Below are positions 1 to 11,700 of a DNA stretch of 64,000 bases, in pieces; within the stretch, counting starts at the first letter, position 1; each line of letters starts with the position of its first letter. The DNA comes from Entrophospora sp. SA101 (Eukaryota > Glomeromycota > Glomeromycetes > Entrophosporales > Entrophosporaceae). Location: the NCBI GenBank assembly GCA_958430865.1, contig CAUDNR010004145.1, positions 98,656 through 162,655 of the forward strand. Reading direction: 5' to 3'. Made by a program: the position numbers and the translations under genes. The notes beneath the pieces are model-generated. The model had not been told where the DNA came from and ran no database searches. It worked only from the letters and a program-made list of their open reading frames with translations.

Positions 1-161
1 AATCCATTATAACAAGGACCGTTATAACGAGGTTCGACTATACGTAGTTTTTTCAATAATAATAATAGTTTTAAATGATTAGCGAACTATAAATCTTAAT
101 TCTTTCATTCATAGTAATACTAATACTAATACTGTAAAGGTACTTTTTGATTCCGTATATA

Positions 162-1486
162 CAGTCCCCGGCGAAAGTATTGGCGCGTAATTTTTTATGA
201 ATAAAAAATGTATATACTTTATTAAAAATTTTAAAAAAATTTTTTTTTTCTTAAAGCCAAATAGTATGGCTATAACATTTATTATGGTGTTAGTACTTTG
301 TATGAGCTCCTTCGGCATCGATGCACGCTTGAACCCGATTTTGCATGCTACCGATGCTATTAACTATGACGTTTTTTTCGATTCCCTCCCATTCCTCCCT
401 AATAATATTGATAAATTTATTTTTCGAAACCTTTTTTTTTTCTGCTATCATTTTTTTAATGTGTTTCTCAACATTATGCTTCAAAATAGCCCATATATTC
501 TCAATAGGATTGAGATCTGGGCTATATGAAGGCCAGGCAAGAACACGTCTTGGAAGTCGGGTATTCAGATCATTCATAACGTCCCTAGATGTATGCTTAG
601 GGTCGTTATCTTGTTGAAAGACCCATTGGCCACCCACCAATGCATCAGCATTATCGTAAAGTTGTTCATTTAAAATTTTACGATATAGGTGGCAGTCAAG
701 GTTTTCAGTAAAGATATGAATACCGACCTTCCCTTTAAAATTGATCGCACCCCAAACATGAACCTTAAGGGGATGTTTTACCATAGGCTGGACAGGTTTC
801 TTTTCACGAGACCATGCTAACATCGTATTGCGAAACAACTGGATAGTTGTTTCGTCTGAAAAATCAACTTTCTTCCAGTTGTAATGCACATGATCTTGTG
901 CCCATGACAAGCGGTTGATCTTTGCTTGCTCTGCTAGAAGAGGAACTTTTCTGGGAAGAGTAGCAACATAACCGAGGTTGGAAAGCTCACGGCGAACAGT
1001 TCTCTCACTAACTTCGAGATCTTGGTATTTTTCTTCTAAAATAGCTTTCATTTCAGTGGCGGTCCTATAGTGGTTACTCTTGACGATCATTCCGAGTTGG
1101 CGCCGTTTTTCCGATGATAATTTTCGCGGACGACCTGACCGATGAATTTCCGGAATTTTTCCATTTTTTTTTAATATGGTGACGTATCGTTGACATGTAC
1201 GTAATGGGATCCCAGTTTTATTCGAAATTTCTTTCGGAGTACGAATATTTTGCTTCCAGAGAAAGTTAACGGCATTATGGTTGGCTTTAATAGGGTTTGA
1301 TGACATTTTACAAGGCAAAGTAAACAAAAAACACTGATGACGATCATTATTTTTTTTATTTACTTTTATGGTTACTATCTAATATACGCGACTCAATGAC
1401 AAATAAACATTATAAATGAATGTTTTATGGTATTATGCCTGAATAAATAATTCGAATATTCGCGCCATTACTTTCGCCGGGGACTG
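162..1486 (-). mobile_element. Tc1/mariner-type DNA transposon, apparently complete
   Basis: The element is bounded by 26-bp terminal inverted repeats that begin CAGTCCCCGGCGAAAGTA and differ at one position between ends (162-187 and 1461-1486). A TA dinucleotide flanks each end (160-161 and 1487-1488), the target-site duplication expected of Tc1/mariner. One long minus-strand transposase ORF fills most of the 1325 bp. The near-perfect ends and open transposase suggest recent insertion. A truncated relative lies at 2374-2955. Confidence 0.93.
290..1327 (-). CDS. Tc1/mariner transposase, DD35E spacing
   Basis: This is a 345-residue single-exon ORF with no internal stop, the usual length for Tc1/mariner transposases. 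The N-terminal third (about residues 15-120) has two helix-turn-helix segments separated by a basic RSGRPRK hook, the bipartite DNA-binding layout that recognises the inverted repeats. The catalytic part shows VDFSDET (first Asp), QQDNDPKH (second Asp) and PDLNPIENIW (Glu). I count 35 residues between the second Asp and the Glu, one more than classic DD34E Tc1. An alternative start is the Met eight residues in (MSSNPIK). It is expected to catalyse cut-and-paste transposition into TA sites. All triad residues are present, so it may be active; expression is unknown. Confidence 0.93.
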   Translation of the reverse strand: MFTLPCKMSSNPIKANHNAVNFLWKQNIRTPKEISNKTGIPLRTCQRYVTILKKNGKIPEIHRSGRPRKLSSEKRRQLGMIVKSNHYRTATEMKAILEEKYQDLEVSERTVRRELSNLGYVATLPRKVPLLAEQAKINRLSWAQDHVHYNWKKVDFSDETTIQLFRNTMLAWSREKKPVQPMVKHPLKVHVWGAINFKGKVGIHIFTENLDCHLYRKILNEQLYDNADALVGGQWVFQQDNDPKHTSRDVMNDLNTRLPRRVLAWPSYSPDLNPIENIWAILKHNVEKHIKKMIAEKKKVSKNKFINIIREEWEGIEKNVIVNSIGSMQNRVQACIDAEGAHTKY

Positions 1487-1488
1487 TA

Positions 1489-2373
1489 ATAAGGTACGGA
1501 ATTTGTAACATTAATATTAATATTAAGAAATTTTGCATAATAATAAAACGGGTTGTTGACGGATCACGGTTAGCTTATTATTATTATGTGATTTTTTGGT
1601 CCACAAGTGGGGGACACGAAATAGTCTATTTTATTAAAATTGCATCATTGATCATGAATACTACACAATAGGATACTAGGATGCTTCGCATCCAATGCTA
1701 ATTTTGATACTCCGAACAAATATATGTATATATAGTGTAATTGAGTCATGTAATTTTATATAATATTATGTATTTCGTAAAACTCTGTTACATTTTCGGG
1801 TTTAAAAATTTGTTTGGTAATAAATCAATTCTATATATATATTTCCAATCGGTACACTATAGCGAACACCTGATTGAATTTTTGGCAGTTCAGAATAAAG
1901 TTTTTACACTGATTCCTATCAAATTTGTCCAGAGAAACAATTATTAGATGGGCAAATCTTTGAACATTATACGATCATAATAGTGAATTCATTTAAATCA
2001 TGTATTCGTGTAATGTTATTTGTTTTTGTTAGTCATTTCCATGATGTATAAAAAAGATTGTTATTTTGATTACTGAAATAAATCAGTTACAAATGAATAA
2101 AAGGAACTTTATAGAAGCCATTGAGCTTTGTAAAAGAGCCATTTTATTTATTACAATTATTCAATACAGTCATAGATTTGTCGAAGCCTTCTAGGTACAA
2201 GAAGGAGGCAGTAAACAAGCAAAGAACCAAAGTAAATTCGTAAACTAATTAATCAGCAAGCACCGAATTATTATTTGTAATTAGCTGACAAGAGTAGCCC
2301 AAAAATTAAGCTGTAATTAAAAAGCTACCTTGCAATGTCACCATTTAACAAGAATCAGTAAACTTTATTATAA
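1489..2373. other. Intergenic, no gene recognised
   Basis: This AT-rich stretch lies between two Tc1/mariner copies. The only open frame of note (about 68 codons near 1741) is of low-complexity composition and resembles no family I know. I see no RNA gene or clear repeat. Confidence 0.5.
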
Positions 2374-2955
2374 GATGACAAGTGGTTAATCTTTGCTTGC
2401 TCTGTTAGAAGAGGAACTTTTCTGGGAAGAGTAGCAACATAACCAAGGTTGGAAAGCTCACGGTGAAAGTTCTCTCACTAACTTCGAGATCTTGGTATTT
2501 TTCTTCTAAAATAGCTTTCATTTCAGTGGCGGTCCTATAGTGGTTACTCTTGACGATCATTCCGAGTTGGCACCGTTTTTCCGATGATAATTTTTGCGGA
2601 TGACCTGACCGATGAATTTCCGGAATTTTTCCTTTTTTTTTTAATATGGTGACGTATCGTTGACATGTACGTAATGGGATCCCAGTTTTATTCGAAATTT
2701 CTTTCGGAGTACGAATATTTTGCTTCCAGAGAAAGTTAACGGCATTATGGTTGGCTTTAATAGGGTTTGATGACATTTTACAAGGCAAAGTAAACAAAAA
2801 ACACTGATGACGATCATTATTTTTTTTATTTACTTTTATGGTTACTATCTATATACGCGACTCAATGACAAATAAACATTATAAATGAATGTTTTATGGT
2901 ATTATGCCTGAATAAGTAATTCGAATATTCGCGCCATTACTTTTGCCGGGGACTG
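2374..2955 (-). pseudogene. Truncated Tc1/mariner copy with frameshifted transposase N-terminus
   Basis: From about 2374 the sequence is clearly homologous to 904-1486 of the intact element, including the terminal repeat at 2930-2955 and the following TA. The catalytic half and the other terminal repeat are missing. The remaining transposase ORF (2405-2797) keeps both DNA-binding helices. It goes out of frame after VSERT because one base is missing relative to the intact copy near 2466-2470. The last 75 bp, including the terminal repeat, reappear at 41907-41981 at the edge of a duplicated block. Confidence 0.9.
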
Positions 2956-3867
2956 TAGTTTTTCTTTTATTTTTCTTCTTGGTACTGGTTTTATTTTTAT
3001 TTTTTTTATTTTTCTTGCTGGCACTGGTTTTATTTTTCTATCTTCCTTTGGGCAATCCTTTTGTATTGTTTGAAGTCCTAGCTTTAAGCGCCCCTGCAAG
3101 AGAGCATGGACTTTCGTATCTCTTGAACGCGTTTTTTAAAGTTGGCGAAATTATTTAATTAATACTTCTTCATGAGCCTTAATTTATTTATTCCAAGAAT
3201 TGTTTTGCTTAAATAATATTAAATCATTGAGGGGTTAGAATGTACAGGTTACATCCATGAGCTGGCTTAAGTGACTGAGTGATGATTAAATGACCGAGGG
3301 ATTAAATGCCCAAGGGATGATTAAATATGATTAAATGATTGCAAAATAACCTTGGCATGAAGAAAGTGTCGGTTCCTAAACTTGTTTAGCATTTGCTAAC
3401 TCTTTTTTTATTTTTTTATTTTTCTCTTTATATCTACTGCTATTATTTCTATTTATAATCCTGTTGTCGTGTAATCCGTTATTACAAGCACATAGTCAAT
3501 GTCTAGTTGTGCTGGCTGTTGTGGCAATGATGGTCATGTGCACGTTAGTATTCGAATAAGGTTTATCTTATTCAGATCAAACGAACCAAAACGAATTAAG
3601 ACTAACATTAAGCATTTCTCCTTCTCAAAATTCTATGGATCAATGTGATATTTAGTACTGATGAGGAAGATGAAGAAGAATCATTGGGGGCAAGTGAATG
3701 AGAACAATGTTTAAATGGTAAAAAATGGCATAAATCTAGTAGTGTTAGACTAATAAGTTTGGAATTTATGTTTTTGATTTTGAAAATATAGAAATTAATA
3801 TACATATTTTACAAAAATATCTATATATATTATACATTATGAAATAATTAATAATCTATTAATAATT
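2956..3867. other. Intergenic, pyrimidine-rich; no gene recognised
   Basis: 2960-3060 is a T-rich low-complexity run with two imperfect repeats of a short unit containing TGGTACTGG/TGGCACTGG. The rest is AT-rich. Open frames here are short and of biased composition; one crosses the transposon terminal repeat. The whole stretch recurs at 41982-42893. Confidence 0.5.
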
Positions 3868-4044
3868 TTATTTTTTCTTGGTCTCACCATTCCCAATTCC
3901 AACTTTTCTATCACCATTATTGTTTTTGGCATCCTTTAATTCTGATATTAAAGTCTTGACTAAACTTTTTAGTGCAGCGACTTCTGAATCAAATGTTGTG
4001 AATCTAGTATTTAAATTTTTAATTAATTCATCGTTTCTTATCAT
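3868..4044 (-). CDS. Small ORF, 58 aa, coiled-coil-like (uncertain)
   Basis: An ATG-to-stop frame reads MIRNDELIKNLNTRF and ends in GETKKK. Its middle section is rich in Leu, Lys, Glu and Ser with heptad-like hydrophobic spacing, compatible with a short coiled coil. No family is recognised. It may be the last exon of an unrecognised gene or a chance ORF, since nothing upstream on the minus strand clearly splices to it. An identical copy lies at 42894-43070 in the duplicated block. Confidence 0.25.
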   Translation of the reverse strand: MIRNDELIKNLNTRFTTFDSEVAALKSLVKTLISELKDAKNNNGDRKVGIGNGETKKK

Positions 4045-4569
4045 TTGAATTGTAAAAAAAAATAGACTTTTGGTGCGAATTGTAAAAAATGGACCTCTTC
4101 ACCTAACTTTTTTAGTTTAGGATAGGAACATACTCTATTTTAAGAAATTTTATTTCCTGGATTAGAAATGATATTCTAAAATTTGCCAGGTTTTGCTGTA
4201 TAGCCTCTCAAAACGAAGTCGCTGTTTCTGATGAGAATTCTTTAGAAATGCTAATGGAAAATTGGAAAGGACCCAAGCCTTTTACAATATAAATAAATAT
4301 TCTTTAATAAAAAATGAATTGGATATTTTATTAAAGATCCAGAATTATTTTATGAAAGATTCCCAATTATTGATTATTATTAAATTATCTTTATTAAAAA
4401 ATAACTATTGATTATTATTAAAGTTTGGAAATCACAAAATTTATTAATTTATTTCTATCTTTTCTAACAAATTATTCTAATGATGGCAATAAAATAAATA
4501 ATAAAAAATTTTTTTCAAGTTTTATAATGTATTATTATCATAATAATTAATGTGAAGAATTAGAAATAT
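4045..4569. other. Intergenic with a short coding-like remnant
   Basis: Mostly AT-rich. On the plus strand about 4195-4293 there is a stretch of roughly 30 codons (NEVAVSDENSLEMLMENWKG) that looks like an exon remnant but has no recognisable partner. The MON2 stop codon follows at 4570 on the minus strand. Confidence 0.35.
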
Positions 4570-7500
4570 TTAATATATTTCTAATTCATTACCAATCTTC
4601 TTTAAACATTCCTTTAACAAAACAGTTATGTTTTTTTCAGGAATGGAAATAGCCTCGCAAATAACTGGATATAAATAAAATAAATGTGCATTCGATCCTG
4701 ATAAAATTTCTTTTTTCAATAAACCTGTTAAATTAACAAGAATAATAATTCATTGTTATCAGTATATTAAATATATATAATTAATCTTGTTTTTTTTAAA
4801 AAAAATTTACTTTTTTTAGAATTTCCATCTTCAAAGTTTAATACATTTGTACGAAATTGTAATTTAATCAGTTGTTGTAAGATTAACAAGATTTCATCGT
4901 TTTGTACCCTGGAAGCAAGATTAAGGCTTGTAAATCATCATGTAAAAGTAAACAAATAAAATACTTTTATATATAAAAAGGAAATATTCCAAATATTAAT
5001 TAACCTTGAAAATGGATATTTTCCATGTAGCGGTTGATCAGCTGTATACTTTTTTATTGCAGAGGCACATCGTTCTAAAAGTATTGGTGCTGCAACTTGT
5101 GCAATACGATGACTCGCATCACTTTCATCTATATATTATTTGTGTGTTGAAAATATGTGACATGGTTTTTTATTATTTGTCAAATGAAAAAAATCTTATG
5201 TGCAAAATTTTTTACCTTCTTCACCTTGTTCACCTTGTTCAGAACATAAATCAAATAAACATTGTAAACAAGCATATGCAAATCTTTCTCTTATTACAGG
5301 AATAACTTTGGCAGTTGTGCCTTCAACTTTGTCTGCTAATTTTTTACTCTGAAATGATGATGATAAATCATTTGTTGAAGATAACGTATTATAATTATTT
5401 TCTCTCTCATCTATAAAAGTATCATAAAGTTTTGAGCCTTCTTTTAAAGTTTCCACCATACTTTTGATTAGTTCTTGTGGTACATATGGATGACCAATAT
5501 GAACTATTACTTCAGATTGTAATCTAAATAGAAACTTCATATCAAATGCTTCATCTATATCTTGTTGTTCGAGGTTCTGCGAATCTGATATTTTGCTATA
5601 CAATATATATATTTAATATATATTTAATAATTCTTTTTTAAAATAAATAAATACATTATATATATATATTCACCTATTTGTTAATAATGCATCATGAAGA
5701 ACATCTACTAATTGTTTCCATATATTAACAAAACATTCTTTTTTGATTTCTGCAAAGAATATTTATATAATTAATTACAATAATAAATTTTTTTCATAAA
5801 ATCAAAAAACTATTAATTTACCATCTCCAAGGTTTTTTAACACAACTAATCCATTTTTTACTACTTCTAAAAATGAATCTGTGGCAATTTTCCAAAGTTC
5901 GACATTTTTACCTGAAGGTGGACACTTATATTTTAATTTCATAGGAACACCATACGCCTAAATTTTTATATAGTTTTATTTTATTGTTAAATATATACAT
6001 AGTTGTTATTATTATTGTAAAATTCCAAGTAAAATAGTTAATTCATACCCAAATAATTTTTGCAAATACTTCTTCTGAATATATCCCTTTATCATCTGTA
6101 AATTTTTTAAATAGATCCTTAACAGTATGCATCACAGTTTTTGAAAATACAATATAAGTTATTGTGTCATAAGATTTTTTGGAAGGCATTCCTTCTTCTT
6201 TAAAAAATGTAGTGTTATTATTGGTGGCAATAGTAGAATCACTAGCAGTAACAATAGTGGCAGTGCTTTGTGAGTGGTTCTTTTGTTTAAAATATCCAAT
6301 TCCTTCTTTAATACTTTTATTATTTTCTTCATTATAAATTTTCAAAAATGCTAATGTTATATAATCCGCTAAACTGCTTAAGACTGCCGCAGGAGCACCT
6401 GGCACATTTAAATTTAATATATTGATTACTTCCAAAACTGCTTCTTGCAAAGCAGTTAGATAATCACAATCTGATTTATAAGAAGGACTATGGGGATAAG
6501 TCAAAATCCCATGGATGACTTTTAATAATCTTTTTATTTTACTAATCTCAAAATCAACCTGAATCACATTGTATAGATCAGTAAAAGTCCAAATAAATGC
6601 CGTAAGAGTATCTTGATTGAATTGTGAAGAGATTAACTTTGATGACGATACAACACCTTCTGAAATTTCTATTTCCTTCTTATTATCGTTGTCATTGTCA
6701 ACGTTTGATTTTGTAATAATAACCAGACCTATTCTTTCCCAAACCTCCCACGCAGTTTGCCACATTGGTAAAATTTTTTCCTTCAATTCATCATTATGAA
6801 CATCATCACTTGCAAATTGAATCATAGTGTTTAATGATTTAATAGCTGAAATTGCTACTTCATGACTAGAATGTAGACAAGAATCTTGTAAATGTGAAAG
6901 GAAAAAACTCCAAGCTTGATTAAAATCATCTAAATTTACCAGAATATGTAAAAAGTTTTTAAATATACCGGATACACCACTTAATACTAGAACCTTTGTC
7001 TCATCCCATTGTTTATCTGCAGTATTACGAGAATGATGTATCATGAAACCAGTAAATTCTTTTTGTGAAGAAGGTTTATCATTCGAAGCACCATTATTTT
7101 GCTGATTCATGACCTTAACAGCTTTCTCAGATGCATTTTTAACTGAATCCAATAAAGGAAACAAAACTTTCCAGATACATGCATGCCACATCTGAGACCC
7201 CAATACAGATCCATTCATATCAATAGTACGAAATAAAGTTTGATTTGCTCCATTTCTTACTTCAAATCGAACATCTGAACAAATCTTTGCAAGTTGTAAC
7301 AATAACAACATCCAGAGAGCATTCATGGTATTGTTACTTAATTCCCCATGAATGGCATTTTCTATTATCTGTTCGATATCTTCATTTCCAATTTTCCAAA
7401 AACAATCATGTTGGTCTCCTTGAGCCTTTACCATTTCTGATCTTTTGGTCTGTATAAAATCAGAAACATTCCATAATAATGTTATAGCAGTTAAACTGAT

Positions 7501-10500
7501 ATTTAAATCATCCATTTGTAAACCAAATGCCCCCAATGTATTTATGCATTGCTTCAAACACTCGGGTGAAAGCAATGATAAAAAGTCGGAGCAAATTAGC
7601 TGTAAACAAGGAAATGCCACACGAACTAAACCAGATAATTTGGAACTAGAAATACCAATGGTTGAGGTACCTGCAATAGTAATACTGTCAGAGCTGGCAG
7701 TGTAACCTTCATCCTCGCCACTTTCTAATGGTGTGCACACACTTTTAATCATATCAAAAATTATGCTCCACCCATGAGTAAATGAATGCCCAGAATTTTG
7801 TAATAATTTATCCAAGGTTTCCAATCCCATTTTTTGAACTTCAATGTAGAATCCTTTATTATTTGTTTGAGAATTTCTTTCTGGGTTATTAACTAATTGA
7901 TTGATCGCAAGAAGTAATTGCATTTGAATTCGTTCATCATTTTCCATTTGTACAGATTCTGCATAATTTATCGATGAGATAACAATGTCAGCTAAAGTTT
8001 CACAAGCTTGCAAACGGATTGGCTGTGGAGTCTGCGGGGTTGAAATATAATTTGCAATAACAATCAGATGTGAAATAATTAAATCCCATATAAGAGAAGG
8101 ATCCTGAACAATCATTCGATCTATGTTTAATAGTGCTACCGAACGTAGTTTATCAATTGCAAAAGATCGTTCATCTGTTCTCTGTATATATTAATAAAAG
8201 AATTAGTTTTTTTGAAAAGGAAATTTTTGTCAATAAAATATATAAATGAAAAAGTATATTATCAAATTTAGTTAATCCCTACATTCCCTTTTAAGATGCC
8301 AAGTGTAGTAGATTTGGGTGTCTTACTTTCTGGTGATGACTTGTCTTGTTTAGGTACAGATATTTTACTGTCAAATGGTATTCCGATCGTATCAAAGCTG
8401 AGCTTGCATAAAGATCTAGTGAATGCTTTTAATGCATCATCGTCAAGAAATTTACAATTATCAAATAACTTTTTAATTTGTATCAATAAAATATTCAAAT
8501 CATTTTCAATTGCTGAAAGCTGATTAGGATAATTAGTAGATGATGCATCTTGAGCAGACGTTATAACGGCAGAATTTCGCTTTATATTTTGAGCTGTCGA
8601 TGATGTTTGATGAATAGATGCTGAAGGACTTTTAGGAGACAAAGAATTAGCCAATGAAGTTGCAGATAATGATGCTGTATTCTGAGTACCTAGTCTTCGT
8701 GCACCTCTGGATCCGCCCCTTCCATGTTTTGGAAATAATATCAAATCTGCCAAATGCAGAACTTCTAACACTAAATACCACGAATCACCTAAAATCCCAC
8801 CAAGGTATTGCGCAATGTTCAAAAGTATTTTTAAACATGATAAATTTCTATCTGATAATGAAACGCCAAATGAATTTTCATTATTGGTTGCAGCTCCAGC
8901 ACTATGAACTGCTTTGCTTTCTGCCAAAAATGCTGTGACTACACTAGGCGGTACAGCACCCTTACACAAACTGGTTAAAAAAGCATCACGAGGAGTTGAA
9001 AGTTGCAGAATACCGCACACAATTGTAAAATTCTGATAAGCACGTAAAACACCTTGAAATAATTCATCATCAATATTTAATGTGAGGAAGAAGGACTGTG
9101 CAGCTAATAAACCAGGCCATGCTGTATTTGCAATTTCCTTGACCAGGAGAACTTCATTATATAATGAATGCAATTCCATCTGCTTCAAAGTGGTTACACC
9201 AAAGGTTGTGGACTGCTGATTAACGGGTGTTATAGGGGAATCTTGAGAATGAATAGAATCTCCTGAAATAGATGGTGAGTTTTTTTCCAATTGTTGTTTT
9301 TGGAGAACTTCTGAAAAAACTTTAAAAACAAAATTATGAAGGCTATCTGCTACAGAATTGAGACATACAAGAGCAAGAAAATTTAAATATGTGTCAGGAA
9401 TCTGGGGTGAATCTACTTTGTCCAATTGATCAATACTAAAAAGGGAATTTTTTAAAAAAAATACATTAACATGCAAATTTAAAAAAATAAAAATAAAAAA
9501 AACTTTTATATTAATTTATCATACCATTGTATCTTCATTGTTGAATTTGCAATCGTCAAAGAAAGATATTCTACATGAGCAGGATTTCCTATTACAGCGC
9601 TCGCCATTCCAGTAACATCTATGTTTTCTCTATTTTGATGCAAATTACCTATAAATGAATGTATTCCAGTACTAAAAGTTTGGGGCTTTTCAGCAGCCAA
9701 TTTCCCAAAAGAATTAATCATATCATGGAACACATTTGTTGAATCACTATTCTTATCATAATTACAATATATGGAGCGTAACAATTCACCATCAGCACAT
9801 ATGCCACGAAAGATTTCCATTGAAATAACACGTTGCCACAATGGATTATCAGGTTCAAGAATTTTTATAAAAATAGATAAAAATATTTCACATTCCATAA
9901 CCTATAAAATATATAATCTAAATTAAAAATTATTATATTAAAATAAAAATTTTTTATTAATAATAATATTATTATTTACCAAAGCATCATTGAATTGCCT
10001 GATTAAAATATATACAACTCGCATTAATCGCATCGTTTGAGGAAAGTCACACTTTTCAGAGAAATTTTTTTATGATAAGTGGACAAATACGTTCTCTCAA
10101 CGAGTAAATTAATTCAGGGTGCTACATAAATATTTATAAGCAAGTAATGTTTATAAATTATTTTTTTTTAATAGAAATGTAAAAACTTTTAATAAAATAT
10201 ATTTCCAACAAATGAGATACAAACCAATTTAAATAGCATCGAATGATTTGTCAAAATTGATTCAATTAACTCCAAACCGAAAGTCCTCGACAAACTATAT
10301 AATTTAAGGTATATGGGTGTTTCACCATTAGTTAGCAAACACAAGTCTTGAAAGAGATAGTATGCATCCTTCGCACATGGAAGAAGTGTTATAGTACTTT
10401 CTCCATTAATTGACACTGTTGTGGATGTAGGTTGAATTGACCCTTGATGATTATTACAATATATATTCATTAGAAATATTAATTTAATATGCAAGTCATA

Positions 10501-11452
10501 TATATATATATATGAATAATAATTATTTTTAAATATAACTCTTATACTGATCTACCATCTCTTTCATTGATTCTATCTTCTTCTTGAACTTTGTCAAAAA
10601 TATTTATTACTAATTGACGTAAAGTAGCTGCTGCTGTATTGTTAACTACGAGTATTTTTGAATCTTGGAGACGAAAGCAAAGTAACAATGCCTTATTTTT
10701 AAAAAGTATATTTGCTATGTGAAAAAAATAAATAACAATATCTGTTACATACACACATATATATTAAATTTACCTCGGCCAATAGATCTCCATGTAATGT
10801 TTGATAATTACTCAACAATGGTGAAACAGTTTGTAGAATTTTAAGTTGTATTTCAACGACACCTTGTGACATTATGTCATTAAGTGTTTTGAGAATTGTT
10901 TTAACAGAAGACTAATAAATATACAATATTCTAAATCATGACATATCATGTAAAACTAAATTCACACAATCAAGTATGAATAATTCGATTTCAAAAAGAA
11001 TGATTTAGATATAATTAACACACCTCTGGTACTGCATGATGTGAGATTAATTTGTGTATACATCCTATAGAAATAGTGATTAACTTTACATGCTTTGTTT
11101 CGCAAGCCAGAAGAAAAGGTCTAAGGAAATCAGTATTTTTTGCCAATTCTATAATTGATTTATTGAAAGAATTTGTCAGTCAAAAATCTCAAATTTAACA
11201 AAATTTTTTTATATTACATTCTTTTTACCTTGTGAAATATCCATGCCAGGTTGTTCTTTAAGTGATCGTAAAATAATCAAAGATCTCTCTGCAGACTTAT
11301 AATAAATAATAAATCTTTGATTAGAATTGCGCTTCTCACGGTTAAATGGAACAATAATAAACAAATACCTCTTTAATTTCAGGATGCTTACGTCGTGCTT
11401 CATTTGAAAGTTGTAAGAGTTCGGTGTTGAGTGAATTAGTGAGTCCACTCAT
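4570..11452 (-). CDS. MON2: Mon2-like large Arf-GEF-related trafficking scaffold, 16 exons
   Basis: Mon2 (yeast Mon2/Ysl2) is a peripheral trans-Golgi/endosome protein related to BIG/Sec7 Arf-GEFs but lacking a catalytic Sec7 domain; it works with Dop1 and Arl1. Exons by splice consensus and phase: 11369-11452, 11229-11295, 11024-11148, 10774-10911, 10556-10691, 10225-10442, 9980-10121, 9525-9901, 8283-9435, 6049-8181, 5822-5957, 5674-5749, 5216-5595, 5005-5128, 4811-4926, 4570-4724. The N-terminus (MSGLTNSLNTELLQ) and NNTAAATLRQLV in exon 5 match the conserved DCB-type region. MIHHSRNTADKQW, SLTAITLLWNVSD and the C-terminal HLFYLYPVICEAISIP match Mon2 family blocks. Predicted length is 1852 aa, near human MON2. 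One extra base in a T7 run at 10065-10071 shifts exon 7 out of frame; every other phase closes. It diverges from GCN1, and its 3' half is duplicated at 43596-47127. Confidence 0.93.
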
Positions 11453-11700
11453 AATCTTTATTGCTTTTTATTAATATGATTATAGTTTTGAAGGATAGAA
11501 ACGATTTAATTTCAAGCTCCTCCTGATTTTTAAAGAAAGAATAAGAGTATTGTCGAAAATCAGAAAAAAAAATTTTTAAATTAAAAAAATTTGACTCAGG
11601 TCAAATTTTATCAACAATTATCAATTGCCCAATCGCGCGTGCTTACCACCAATGTTGATCTTCTTTTTCATCGAATTGATTTTTTTTTTAAAAATAAAAT
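11453..11700. promoter_or_regulatory. Head-to-head MON2/GCN1 intergenic region, likely bidirectional promoter
   Basis: Only 248 bp separate the start codons of two divergently transcribed genes, so both 5' UTRs and core promoters must fit here unless transcripts start inside the opposing gene. The spacer is AT-rich with A/T runs. I see no motif that I can name with confidence. Confidence 0.6.

Noticed and set aside
2902..3099. Minus ORF rich in Lys/Pro and its copy at 41928-42125
   Set aside because: It reads through the transposon terminal repeat and a pyrimidine tract; composition is low complexity and no homology is recognised.
5006..5305. Plus-strand 99-codon ORF inside MON2
   Set aside because: It spans MON2 exons and introns on the opposite strand; the coding signal is clearly on the minus strand.
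8654..8938. Plus-strand ORF inside MON2 exon 9
   Set aside because: Antisense shadow of a well-supported exon.
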